Shown in pieces: positions 16,216 through 23,171 of a DNA stretch of 25,538 bases. The stretch's first letter is position 1, and each line of letters opens with the position of its first letter. Location of the stretch: the NCBI GenBank assembly GCA_045541395.1, contig JAZQIZ010000032.1, positions 1 to 25,538 on the forward strand. The letters are read 5' to 3'. A program made the translations under genes and the position numbers. This stretch comes from JAZRWQ01 sp045541395. Its GTDB lineage: Bacteria; Bacillota; Clostridia; Oscillospirales; UMGS1783. The notes under the pieces are model-generated. The model was not told the origin of the DNA. It worked only from the letters and a program-made list of their open reading frames with translations, and did no database searches.

Positions 16216-16562
16216 AAAATGACCTCCTTTAAAGGACAGTATATACAAAAGTATATTATTATTAATCAGTAGTAATAGTAGGGGCTGTTTAAACTGTGGA
16301 TAACTTAAAAATTCGGCTTATTTAAAGGATATCTGAACCTAAAAAGCCTTTTGAATATTCTTTAGGTAAAATTTTTATTTTGTGAATAACCTGTTTTTAA
16401 AAAGGAAAACTTTGAAACTGTGAAGAGAAGGATTGTGGAAAACTAAAAGTTTTCAAAGTTTTGTTGATAACCTAAGTTTTGGGTTACATAAATAATAAGC
16501 CAATGTTGAAAACTGAAGGTTTTTTAAGTTTAAAAGTCCCGTAACCGTTGAAATATGAGGTT
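16216..16562. other. oriC: oriC, dnaA-dnaN intergenic part
   Basis: 347 bp without a gene. DnaA boxes, all in the same orientation as dnaA, are seen on the plus strand as TGTGGATAA (16295-16303, exact), TGTGAATAA (16381-16389, fits TTATNCACA), TGTGGAAAA (16434-16442, one mismatch) and TGTTGATAA (16462-16470, one mismatch). The box nearest dnaN is followed by a GC patch, trinucleotide repeats and A/T-rich sequence (separate entry). A 7-bp hairpin GAAAACT/AGTTTTC at 16438-16454 overlaps one box. The position and layout match the incC part of the B. subtilis origin, so this is the likely unwinding site. Confidence 0.85.
16238..16303 (-). other. Origin unwinding element: DnaA box, GC patch, DnaA-trios, A/T-rich DUE
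   Basis: Read on the minus strand: TTATCCACA (16295-16303), nine bases, GCCC (16282-16285), then consecutive CTA CTA TTA CTA CTG trinucleotides (16267-16281), then an almost pure A/T stretch to about 16238. On the plus strand the trios are CAG TAG TAA TAG TAG, fitting the described [G/A]AT DnaA-trio in 3'-5' reading. This matches the bacterial basal unwinding system, in which a DnaA filament extends from the box onto single-stranded trios. Confidence 0.75.
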
Positions 16563-17894
16563 TTATTTTTTTCTTACGGAGTGGATAATATCGCTGATGG
16601 CATTTTTTACAGAAGCATTGGATTCTATAAGCCCCTCGACCCTCTTTATGGCGTGATGAACAGTGGAATGATCCTTGCCTGCAAAAAACTTACCTATTTC
16701 CGGAAGAGAAAGGCCGGTTATATCCCTTATTATGTACATTGCTATCTGACGGGCGTTGGAAATATTGGCGGGGCGCTTTAAGGACTTCATATCGTCTACA
16801 GAAACGCTGTAATAACGGCCAACTTCGGTAATAATACGGTCAACCACCTTATCAATAGGCTCGTTTTCGTTTAGAATATCTGCTACTGCAGATTGAGCCG
16901 TTGCAATGGAAGGGGGAGTTTTTGAAATTAAATTTAAAGCGTGGATCTTCTTTAAAGCGCCTTCCAGCTGACGAACGCTGTTTTTAAGGCGGTTAGAAAG
17001 AAAATCAATAACGTCATCAGGAAGATCAAGGCCTAAAGCCTCCGCCTTCTTTTTAATTATAGCCTGCCTTAATTCGTAATCGGGAGGCTGTATATCTGCA
17101 AGAAGGCCGCTTTCGAATCTGCCTCTTAAACGGTCAGTCAGCTTCTGTATCTCCTTGGGAGGACGGTCGGAAGCAATAACGATCTGCTTTCCGGAACGCC
17201 AGATATAATCGAAGGTATGGAAGAATTCTTCCTGAGTTTGTTCCTTGCCGCCGATAAACTGAATATCATCCACCAAAAGAAGATCTATATCCCTGTATTT
17301 ATTTCTGAACTGCTCCATAGAAGCGTTTCTTAAAGATGAAATAAGCTCGTTGGTAAAATCCTCACAGGAAACGTAAAGAACTGAATATTCGGGATGGTTG
17401 GATTTCACAACGTTTATTATTGAATACATAAGGTGAGTCTTACCTAAACCGCTTTCGCCGTATAAAAACAAAGGGTTATAAGCCTTTGCAGGGTTATTTG
17501 CCACAGCCTGACAGGCCGCGTGAGCAAGGCGGTTGGAATTACCTACAACGTAATTCTCGAAGGTATATTCCTCGTTAATAGGCTTAATAAGAAGGGCATC
17601 AGTTGTTTTTTCAGGCTGACGCTCCTCTTCCTCTTGAGGAAGATCCTCCTCTATAACAAGATTGACCTCCACCTCAAAGCCCAATACCTTTGAAAGTGAT
17701 TCGTGAATAAGAGTGCCGAATTTTGTTTTAATTATTTCCCAATAGAAGTAAGTGGGCACCGATAAAACAGCAACCTCACCGTTTATACTTATAGGCTTTA
17801 TCTGTTTGAGCCAAACGTTTACCGAAACGGGATTGTTAAGCTCAGCCGCCATAATAGCCATACAATTATCCCATATTTCTTTTACTGCAGCCAT
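16563..17894 (-). CDS. dnaA: Chromosomal replication initiator protein DnaA
   Basis: 443 residues with all four domains. Domain I is about 1-80, followed by a short acidic linker (LPQEEEERQPE) as domain II. Domain III is the AAA+ core, with Walker A GESGLGKT (146-153), Walker B LLVDDIQF and sensor motifs. Domain IV ends with the DnaA signature KDHSTVHHAIKRVE that reads DnaA boxes. ATP-DnaA oligomerises on oriC and opens it. The ATG has an AGGAG site. The promoter upstream contains a DnaA box, suggesting autoregulation. First gene of the operon that runs to gyrA. Confidence 0.98.
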   Translation of the reverse strand: MAAVKEIWDNCMAIMAAELNNPVSVNVWLKQIKPISINGEVAVLSVPTYFYWEIIKTKFGTLIHESLSKVLGFEVEVNLVIEEDLPQEEEERQPEKTTDALLIKPINEEYTFENYVVGNSNRLAHAACQAVANNPAKAYNPLFLYGESGLGKTHLMYSIINVVKSNHPEYSVLYVSCEDFTNELISSLRNASMEQFRNKYRDIDLLLVDDIQFIGGKEQTQEEFFHTFDYIWRSGKQIVIASDRPPKEIQKLTDRLRGRFESGLLADIQPPDYELRQAIIKKKAEALGLDLPDDVIDFLSNRLKNSVRQLEGALKKIHALNLISKTPPSIATAQSAVADILNENEPIDKVVDRIITEVGRYYSVSVDDMKSLKRPANISNARQIAMYIIRDITGLSLPEIGKFFAGKDHSTVHHAIKRVEGLIESNASVKNAISDIIHSVRKK

Positions 17895-17945
17895 CTTAAA
17901 TTCTCCTTTATTTTATAAAAGGCGATAATACACCGAATTATAAAC

Positions 17946-17974
17946 ATTATATCATAATCTGTGGAAAAGTTCAA
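17946..17974 (-). promoter_or_regulatory. dnaA promoter with a DnaA box in the spacer
   Basis: Minus strand: TTGAAC (17969-17974), a 17-bp spacer, and a perfect TATAAT (17946-17951). The box TTTTCCACA (17960-17968 on the plus strand as TGTGGAAAA) fills the -35-proximal half of the spacer, so DnaA binding should block RNA polymerase. This is the expected place for dnaA autorepression. Confidence 0.7.
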
Positions 17975-17975
17975 G

Positions 17976-18013
17976 TAATATAATTATAATATATAATATA
18001 TATAATATATATA
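17976..18013. other. 38-bp A/T-only tract upstream of dnaA
   Basis: An uninterrupted run of A and T made largely of TATAAT/ATATAT repeats lies between the dnaA promoter and the GNAT promoter, next to a DnaA box. It may be a second easily melted element of a bipartite origin or a curved/flexible spacer between divergent promoters. No trios were seen beside it, so the main unwinding site is more likely downstream of dnaA. Confidence 0.5.
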
Positions 18014-18026
18014 GCGAAATTTTAAG

Positions 18027-18055
18027 TTGACTTAAGGCGAAGGTCAGTATATACT
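18027..18055 (+). promoter_or_regulatory. Promoter of the GNAT gene
   Basis: TTGACT (18027-18032), 17 bp, TATACT (18050-18055). The -35 lies in the dyad TAAGT-TG-ACTTA and the -10 in the palindrome AGTATATACT (18046-18055), so repressor control is possible. The transcript would start only about 10 bp upstream of the start codon, giving a very short leader. Confidence 0.65.
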
Positions 18056-18071
18056 AACTTAGGTGATATTT

Positions 18072-18599
18072 ATGAGGGAGATTACAACCGAAAGGCTTAT
18101 TTTAAGGCCTATAAAATGGAAAGATATTAACGATTATAACGAGTATGCAGTCTTAGAGGAGGTAGGCTATCCTTCGGGCTGGCAGCCTCACAAAACAAGA
18201 ATGGATACCCTTTCGGCCATAAGCCGTATAAAAAATGCTCAGGGTATACATTTTGCGGTGGAATTTGAAGGAAAGATGATAGGTACCTGCTCTTTGCAGG
18301 AGGATGATAAAAGAAAAGATCTGCCGTCTTTAATGTTAGGCTATTCCTTAAACCCAAGGTTTCATAATAAAGGCCTTGGAACCGAGCTTGCAAAAGCCCT
18401 TGTAAGCTATGCCTTTGAAAGAAATATCCTTACTGTTGCAGCTTATTGCTTTCCCGAAAACGGCCCTTCCAAAAGGGTGCTTATAAAAAGCGGCTTTTCT
18501 TACGAGGGTACGTTAAAGAAAAGCTATAAGCAATATGACGGCCAACTTAAGGACGTGGAATGTTACCTTATAACAAGAGAAGCTTACGAAAAAGCATAA
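18072..18599 (+). CDS. GNAT family N-acetyltransferase (RimJ/RimL-like)
   Basis: 175 residues from the ATG at 18072, which has AGGTG six bases upstream; a GTG three codons earlier lacks a usable site. The opening ITTERLILRPIKWKD is the standard start of the RimJ/RimL-type acetyltransferases. The acetyl-CoA P-loop region is NPRFHNKGLGTELAKALVSYAF, and NGPSKRVLIKSGFSYEGTLKKSY is the typical C-terminal motif. It transfers acetyl from acetyl-CoA to an unknown amine, perhaps a protein N-terminus or small molecule. It is divergent from dnaA and convergent with the pyrophosphatase gene. Confidence 0.9.
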   Translation: MREITTERLILRPIKWKDINDYNEYAVLEEVGYPSGWQPHKTRMDTLSAISRIKNAQGIHFAVEFEGKMIGTCSLQEDDKRKDLPSLMLGYSLNPRFHNKGLGTELAKALVSYAFERNILTVAAYCFPENGPSKRVLIKSGFSYEGTLKKSYKQYDGQLKDVECYLITREAYEKA

Positions 18600-18600
18600 A

Positions 18601-18625
18601 AAAAAGAGCCTTGTGGCTCTTTTTT
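18601..18625. terminator. Bidirectional terminator between the GNAT and pyrophosphatase genes
   Basis: AAAAAGAGCC (18601-18610) pairs with GGCTCTTTTT (18615-18624) over a TTGT loop, with T runs on both strands. It starts just after the GNAT stop and overlaps the pyrophosphatase stop codon (18624-18626), so it serves both convergent genes. Confidence 0.85.
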
Positions 18626-19154
18626 ATTTGCAGTAATTTTCAATATAGCTTTCAAGAGATCTTTCAATAATATCCTGAGCAGCCTTACGGTCCTTAATTT
18701 CGTTTACGGAAGTTTCCTTTCCTTCAAGGGCTTTATAAACACGGAAGAAGTGCATCATTTCATCAAAAATATGAGCAGGAACCTCGCTTATATCCTTATA
18801 AACGTTATAGGTAGGATCGTCAAAGGGGATCGCAATAATTTTTTCGTCAGGATTTCCGCTGTCGATCATAGAAATAACGCCAATAGGGTAACAGCGCACT
18901 TCCGTAAGGGGATGGATATCCTCCGAGCATAAAACCAGAACGTCAAGAGGGTCATAGTCCTCCGCATAGGTGCGGGGAATGAAGCCGTAATTTGCAGGGT
19001 AATGAGTGGAGGTGTAAAGAATACGGTCAAGCTTCAGAAGGCCGGTTTCTTTATCAAGCTCATACTTGCATTTACTGCCCTTTTGTATTTCAACTATTGC
19101 AATAAAATCGTCCTTGGAAATTCTTTTAGGGCTTATATCGTGCCAGATGTTCAT
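18624..19154 (-). CDS. ppa: Soluble inorganic pyrophosphatase, family I
   Basis: 176 residues from the ATG at 19154. It hydrolyses pyrophosphate to two phosphates in the cytoplasm, pulling DNA, RNA and protein synthesis forward. The metal-binding signature DYDPLDVLVL (Asp66, Asp68, Asp71) is present, as are YPANYGFIP and the EIQKGSKCKYELDK region. The open frame continues 20 codons upstream, but MNIWHDISPKRI is a natural family start with an AAAGG site nine bases away; the ATG at 19160 is an alternative. A promoter-like TTGAAT-17-TACTTT with a TG extension lies at 19186-19214. Confidence 0.93.
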   Translation of the reverse strand: MNIWHDISPKRISKDDFIAIVEIQKGSKCKYELDKETGLLKLDRILYTSTHYPANYGFIPRTYAEDYDPLDVLVLCSEDIHPLTEVRCYPIGVISMIDSGNPDEKIIAIPFDDPTYNVYKDISEVPAHIFDEMMHFFRVYKALEGKETSVNEIKDRKAAQDIIERSLESYIENYCK

Positions 19155-19185
19155 AATCATTCGCCTTTCATTTTTTACTTTTAAT

Positions 19186-19214
19186 AAAGTAACACAGTTT
19201 TGCCCTAAATTCAA
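19186..19214 (-). promoter_or_regulatory. Likely promoter of the pyrophosphatase gene
   Basis: Minus strand: TTGAAT (19209-19214), 17 bp, TACTTT (19186-19191) preceded by TGT. The box matches are moderate, but position and spacing are good and there is a 96-bp gap from the upstream gene. Confidence 0.45.
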
Positions 19215-19250
19215 TAAATATACATATGGTTTTTATAAATATTCAAAAAA

Positions 19251-19940
19251 TTAGCCGTTTCTTTGCTTCTCGAATCTTTTGTAAAAGGCCATACCCAAAA
19301 TACTTAAAAGCAGGGTTATACCAAAAACAATTACAGCAAAGGTGTAATTATTAAGGCCAAGGGCATCACCGCCTACAGTTGAGGTTATAACAGAGGGTAT
19401 GCGGCCAAGGGTACAGATAAGAAGCCAATGGGAAAATTTAATTTTTGTAAGAGGAGCAAAGTAGGTTAAAATATCCTTGGGTGTGCCGGGCACGGCATAA
19501 ATTATAAAAAACAGAAAAGTGAATTTTTTTTCATTTTTCAAAAGCTTCAGGGAGTTTAGCTTTTCCAGGGGAATAAAAAGCTCAATAAACCTGACACCCC
19601 ATTTTTTTACGGCAAAATAAATTGCAAGGCTCCCCAAAAACATTCCTATTATGCAAAGGAGAGTGCCCTCCAGGGCGCCGAAGGCATAGCCTGCGCCTAT
19701 TTCCAAAGGCTCCCCGGGGATTATTGCAACAATTACCTGCAATATTACCATACCGATAAACACAATGCGGGAAAGGAGCCCGTGACTATCCACCCAAAGG
19801 CGGAATTTTTCGGGTTCGTCAAAAAATTTTACCATTGGCTTTCCCACGTAGTAAAATATCAGACCCCAAAAAACAAGCATTATTATTAAGGATATAATTG
19901 CTCTTGCCCGCTTTCTTTTAAGTGAAGATCTTTCCATCAT
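19251..19940 (-). CDS. TVP38/TMEM64 (DedA-superfamily, VTT domain) membrane protein
   Basis: 229 residues with about six hydrophobic segments. Family marks are IPGEPLEIGAGYAFG (74-88), then YAVPGTPKDILTYFAPLTKI and GRIPSVITSTVGGD. DedA-superfamily members move lipids across the membrane, and some recycle undecaprenyl phosphate; a similar role here is inference from the glycosyltransferase/GtrA neighbours. It overlaps the GtrA gene upstream by ATGA and is last in the operon. Confidence 0.88.
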   Translation of the reverse strand: MMERSSLKRKRARAIISLIIMLVFWGLIFYYVGKPMVKFFDEPEKFRLWVDSHGLLSRIVFIGMVILQVIVAIIPGEPLEIGAGYAFGALEGTLLCIIGMFLGSLAIYFAVKKWGVRFIELFIPLEKLNSLKLLKNEKKFTFLFFIIYAVPGTPKDILTYFAPLTKIKFSHWLLICTLGRIPSVITSTVGGDALGLNNYTFAVIVFGITLLLSILGMAFYKRFEKQRNG

Positions 19941-20398
19941 TTTTCTGCGGTGTTTATGCTCTTACCGTAAACAACAAAACGGCAGAATAAGAATTCGGTT
20001 ATGAAGTTCATCAGCAGGGTAAATGCAAATACTATGTAATCGTTCCAGCCGTTATTTAAAAGGGCGGTGCTCCACCAAATAGAAAGGGGAGTAAAAACAA
20101 GATAATAACCAAACACCTTCGCCATGGCTATAGGTACGTTATTGGCGCTTTTGAAGGTGAATTTACGGTTAACTGTAAAATTAAATATTACAGAAAGTAT
20201 TAAAGCAATAAAATATGCCAATCCGTAATCCTTAGCGTTTTCACCTAAAAAGTTGCTTACGTTAAGGTAATCGTTAAGGTGTACCCATTCGTTTAAAACG
20301 GTAAAGGCAACGGTTTGGATAATTCCCGCGCCTGCAGAGCAGAAAATAAATTTTAAGGTCATAACAAGGTTTTCTTTAAAAGTCAGCTTCTGTGCCAT
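19937..20398 (-). CDS. GtrA family membrane protein (copy 1)
   Basis: 153 residues with four membrane helices. The sequence has the GtrA pattern: an N-terminal FIFCSAGAGIIQTVAF helix, SVIFNFTVNRKFTFK between helices 2 and 3, and a C-terminal NFITEFLFCRFVVY. GtrA proteins are thought to flip or help translocate polyprenyl-phosphate-linked sugars made by the GtrB-type glycosyltransferase. The loop after helix 1 is longer than in copy 2. It overlaps the TVP38 gene by 4 bp and follows the second GtrA gene by 3 bp. Confidence 0.88.
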   Translation of the reverse strand: MAQKLTFKENLVMTLKFIFCSAGAGIIQTVAFTVLNEWVHLNDYLNVSNFLGENAKDYGLAYFIALILSVIFNFTVNRKFTFKSANNVPIAMAKVFGYYLVFTPLSIWWSTALLNNGWNDYIVFAFTLLMNFITEFLFCRFVVYGKSINTAEK

Positions 20399-20401
20399 AA
20401 T

Positions 20402-20791
20402 TTATCTCCTTGTAAAAATAAGTCTTTGTCCAAAGAAATTCAGAATTCCGTAAAGGCCCATACCAATAACCATAGCAATATTATCTCTTAAGGAAACCGA
20501 AAAGTTTTCAAGAAGGCTGTGGGCAAGGGGCTTTGCAAGGCCGTAAGCAATTGCGTAACACACCACCGTAACAAGAATGAACATAGGTAAAAACCAAGGA
20601 CTCTTTTCTTTGTTTTTAAAGGTAATGTTTTTATGGGTAAAATAGCTTACTATCCCCCCAAGGCCGTAATTGGCGGCGCTGGAGATAAAATAAGAAAAAT
20701 GAAGCAGGTTGTAAAACAAAAACATAATGGATGCGCCGATCAGGGTGTTTAACAGCCCAACAAATAAATATCTGATTGCCTGCTTAGTCAT
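20402..20791 (-). CDS. GtrA family membrane protein (copy 2)
   Basis: 129 residues with four membrane helices. AIRYLFVGLLNTLIGASIMFLFY, NYGLGGIVSYFTHKNITFKNK and the ending GILNFFGQRLIFTRR fit GtrA closely. The frame opens three codons earlier at a GTG (20800), but the ATG at 20791 has AGGTGA at good distance. The start overlaps the glycosyltransferase stop by 8 bp. Two different GtrA proteins in a row suggest two substrates or a heteromer rather than a recent duplication, since their sequences differ widely. Confidence 0.88.
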   Translation of the reverse strand: MTKQAIRYLFVGLLNTLIGASIMFLFYNLLHFSYFISSAANYGLGGIVSYFTHKNITFKNKEKSPWFLPMFILVTVVCYAIAYGLAKPLAHSLLENFSVSLRDNIAMVIGMGLYGILNFFGQRLIFTRR

Positions 20792-21737
20792 CTTTCTCAC
20801 CTAAATATTCGTTAATAAAGTAGCGCGGTCTCCCTTTTGTTTCAAGGTACGTTTTCCCCACGTATTTTCCCACAACGCCAATACCTGAAAGCTGTAAACC
20901 TCCCAAAAGCCAAACAGAGCCCATAAGGCTTATCAGGCCTACGTCGGAATTTCCCATAAGGTGCCTTACAAGGGCGTAGATCAAAACAGCTAAACCTATA
21001 AAAGCAATAAATATACCAAGCTTAAAAATAAACTCAACCGGCCTGATGCTCAAGGAGGTTATGCCCTCAGAAGCAAAGGAAAGCATTTTTTTAAGAGGGT
21101 ATTTGCTTTTACCCGCAAACCGCTCTCCTCTTTCATAGTAAACCTTATCGCTCTTAAAGCCAAGCATAGGAACAAGGCCCCTTAAGAAAAGGTTGACCTC
21201 CTTATATTGGCTTAAGGCCTCAAGGGCTCTTTGGGATAAGAGACGAAAGTCCGCATGGTTATAAATAAGCTCACCGCCAAAAAAGCCAACAGCCTTGTAA
21301 AATAAAAGGGCGGTGTTTTTTTTGAAAAAGCTGTCCTTCTCTCGGGAGGAGCGCACCCCGTAAACAATATGGCAGCCCATTTTGAACTTTTCAAGCATTT
21401 TTTCCAAAGCGTTTATATCATCCTGCAAGTCCGCATCCATAGAAATAACGCAATCTGCCTTTTCCCTTACCTCCATAAGCCCTGCAAAAAGGGCGTTCTG
21501 ATGGCCGCGGTTACGGGAAAGATCAATGCCCTGAACGTAAGGATTTTGGGTATAAAGCTTTTTAATTATACTCCAGGTATTATCCTTAGAGCCGTCGTTA
21601 ACAAAAACTATGCGGCTTTTGGGCGAAATTTCCCCGGCAAAAATAAGGCTGTCATATTTCATAGAAAGCCTTTTTGCGGTCTCTTCAATTACCTCCTGCT
21701 CGTTATAGCAGGGGATCACGGTGTAAAGAACAGTCAT
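20784..21737 (-). CDS. Polyprenyl-phosphate glycosyltransferase, GtrB/DPM1-like (GT2)
   Basis: 317 residues. The GT-A domain shows VIPCYNEQ (7-14), VFVNDGSKDNT (44-54) and the metal-binding MDADLQD (100-106). After KSKYPLKKMLSFASEGI come two C-terminal membrane helices (about 238-262 and 272-298), the GtrB/dolichol-phosphate-mannose-synthase layout. It should transfer a sugar from a nucleotide sugar to undecaprenyl phosphate on the inner membrane face. It is followed by two GtrA genes and a TVP38 gene, which fits making, flipping and recycling of a lipid-linked sugar. It overlaps the upstream small membrane-protein gene by ATGA. Confidence 0.93.
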   Translation of the reverse strand: MTVLYTVIPCYNEQEVIEETAKRLSMKYDSLIFAGEISPKSRIVFVNDGSKDNTWSIIKKLYTQNPYVQGIDLSRNRGHQNALFAGLMEVREKADCVISMDADLQDDINALEKMLEKFKMGCHIVYGVRSSREKDSFFKKNTALLFYKAVGFFGGELIYNHADFRLLSQRALEALSQYKEVNLFLRGLVPMLGFKSDKVYYERGERFAGKSKYPLKKMLSFASEGITSLSIRPVEFIFKLGIFIAFIGLAVLIYALVRHLMGNSDVGLISLMGSVWLLGGLQLSGIGVVGKYVGKTYLETKGRPRYFINEYLGEKDD

Positions 21738-22207
21738 TTTGAGCGGATTTCCTTTATTTTTGCTTTAGCTTCTTTAATATATTCGTAGCCGGCTTCATCA
21801 AATACGTGGCCGAACTCCATTCCGTTGTAACGGAAAATTACCTGATATTTACCCACCTTATCTATTGTTTTTACAATAGAAACTGCGCCCAGCTTCATTG
21901 GCTGAGAAACAAAAAGATGGCTGTCGGAAACGGCGCAGTAGCTTGTAACCGCCATCATTAAAGGTACTATAGAAACACCCATAGGCGCAAGAGCCAGGCG
22001 GTAATCTACTGCCCAGATGCAATAATAGGTAACACCAAGCATTAAAGCGGCAATTACGAGGCATACTATAACACGCACCCTGGAAGAAACAAAGGCTTTG
22101 CCGCCCTTCTGAATGGCTACAAGCTGAGCCTTTCTTAACTGGCTTACTGCAAGAATTATTAAAAGCACGGGAATGCCCACGCTTAAGAGTATCTGAGTCA
22201 TTATCAT
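21734..22207 (-). CDS. Small membrane protein of unknown function
   Basis: 157 residues; I do not recognise the family. Three membrane helices are likely (about 4-22, 46-66, 71-93), followed by a soluble, mixed-strand tail (about 94-157, YQVIFRYNGMEFGHVF...) of a size like small bacterial PH-like domains. It is first in the five-gene envelope operon and overlaps the glycosyltransferase start, so it may be an accessory to that system. An ATG two codons in (22201) is an alternative start; GGGGA precedes the first. Confidence 0.7.
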   Translation of the reverse strand: MIMTQILLSVGIPVLLIILAVSQLRKAQLVAIQKGGKAFVSSRVRVIVCLVIAALMLGVTYYCIWAVDYRLALAPMGVSIVPLMMAVTSYCAVSDSHLFVSQPMKLGAVSIVKTIDKVGKYQVIFRYNGMEFGHVFDEAGYEYIKEAKAKIKEIRSK

Positions 22208-22238
22208 TATTCCCCTTAAAATATAATTTAATAAATTA

Positions 22239-22267
22239 ATTATACTTTAAAAAGGTTGATTTTACAA
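22239..22267 (-). promoter_or_regulatory. Promoter of the envelope operon
   Basis: Minus strand: TTGTAA (22262-22267), 17 bp, and a perfect TATAAT (22239-22244). Its -35 lies against that of the divergent Mrp promoter (22256-22284), so the two probably compete or share control. Confidence 0.55.
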
Positions 22268-22284
22268 TAGAAAAGGTGTAAACT
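22256..22284 (+). promoter_or_regulatory. Promoter of the mrp-superoxide reductase operon
   Basis: TTGATT (22256-22261), 17 bp, TAAACT (22279-22284), followed by a strong AAAGGAG site before the ATG at 22323. It overlaps the divergent promoter on the other strand. Confidence 0.5.
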
Positions 22285-22322
22285 TTAGGTAAAGAGCAAA
22301 TTTTTAAAAAGGAGATCTTATT

Positions 22323-23159
22323 ATGAGCGAAGAATGTACCCACGATTGTTCAAGCTGCACCGCCGATTGCGGTGAAAGGCAGCAGAGTTTTATTGAAAAG
22401 CCCCATGAGGGCAGTAATATAAAAAAGGTCATAGGCGTTGTTTCCGGTAAGGGCGGCGTTGGTAAAAGTATGGTTACCTCCCTTTTATCGGTGCTTATGA
22501 ACCGTAAGGGCTTTAAAACCGCTATTATGGATGCGGATCTTACAGGCCCTTCTATTCCCAAATGCTTCGGCATTAATAATTTAAGATGTACCGCCGAGGA
22601 AAACGCGGAAGTTATAAACCCCGTTAGTACAACTACCGGCATTAAGGTCGTTTCCTTAAACCTTCTTTTAGAAGAGGAAACTATGCCCGTTATCTGGCGC
22701 GGCCCTGTTATTGCCGGGGTTGTAAAACAGTTCTGGACCGATACCAACTGGGGCGACGTTGACTATATGTTCGTAGATATGCCTCCCGGAACAGGCGACG
22801 TACCCTTAACCGTATTCCAGTCTATTCCTCTGGACGGCATTATTATAGTTACCTCCCCTCAGGAGCTTGTTTCTATGATAGTTGCCAAGGCCTTCAATAT
22901 GGCTTCTATGATGAACGTTCCCGTTTTAGGCCTTGTGGAAAATATGAGCTATGCTCTCTGCCCCGATTGCGGCAAGAAAATTGAAATTTTCGGCGCTTCC
23001 AAGGTAAAGGAAACTGCCAACGAATTCGGCATTTTCAATTCTGCACAGATGCCTATAGATACCAAGCTTGCTGCCGCCTGCGACGCAGGCGCAATAGAGC
23101 TGTTTGAAGGCGATTGGCTTGATAAAATGGCAGATATGCTTGAAATTTTAAGTAAGTAA
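22323..23159 (+). CDS. mrp: Mrp/NBP35 family P-loop ATPase (Fe-S carrier)
   Basis: 278 residues. Deviant Walker A GKGGVGKS at 42-49, VDMPPGTGDVPL near 151-162 and a CPDC pair at 213-216 that binds a bridging [4Fe-4S] cluster at the dimer interface. The N-terminus carries four extra cysteines (Cys5, 9, 12, 16), similar in idea to the N-terminal cluster of eukaryotic NBP35 and common in clostridial homologues. It probably delivers Fe-S clusters to target proteins. The downstream gene, 12 bp away, encodes a protein with up to three iron centres, a plausible partner. Confidence 0.92.
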   Translation: MSEECTHDCSSCTADCGERQQSFIEKPHEGSNIKKVIGVVSGKGGVGKSMVTSLLSVLMNRKGFKTAIMDADLTGPSIPKCFGINNLRCTAEENAEVINPVSTTTGIKVVSLNLLLEEETMPVIWRGPVIAGVVKQFWTDTNWGDVDYMFVDMPPGTGDVPLTVFQSIPLDGIIIVTSPQELVSMIVAKAFNMASMMNVPVLGLVENMSYALCPDCGKKIEIFGASKVKETANEFGIFNSAQMPIDTKLAAACDAGAIELFEGDWLDKMADMLEILSK

Positions 23160-23171
23160 AGGAGAAAAGTT

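Noticed and set aside
16216..16248. Upstream extension of dnaN by 11 codons
   Set aside because: The extension would span the ribosome-binding site AAAGGAGGTC of the ATG at 16215, and MKFTCEKF is the usual family start.
16286..16294. TGTTTAAAC next to the exact DnaA box as a paired weak box
   Set aside because: Only about five of nine positions match. It may bind cooperatively, but the sequence alone does not support calling it a box.
16504..16512. TGTTGAAAA and nearby TGTGAAGAG as further DnaA boxes
   Set aside because: Two or more mismatches to TTATNCACA; such sites are expected by chance in A/T-rich DNA, so they were not counted as boxes.
22304..22747. 147-codon minus-strand open frame opposite mrp
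   Set aside because: Antisense shadow of a clearly conserved P-loop ATPase gene, without its own ribosome-binding site or family resemblance.
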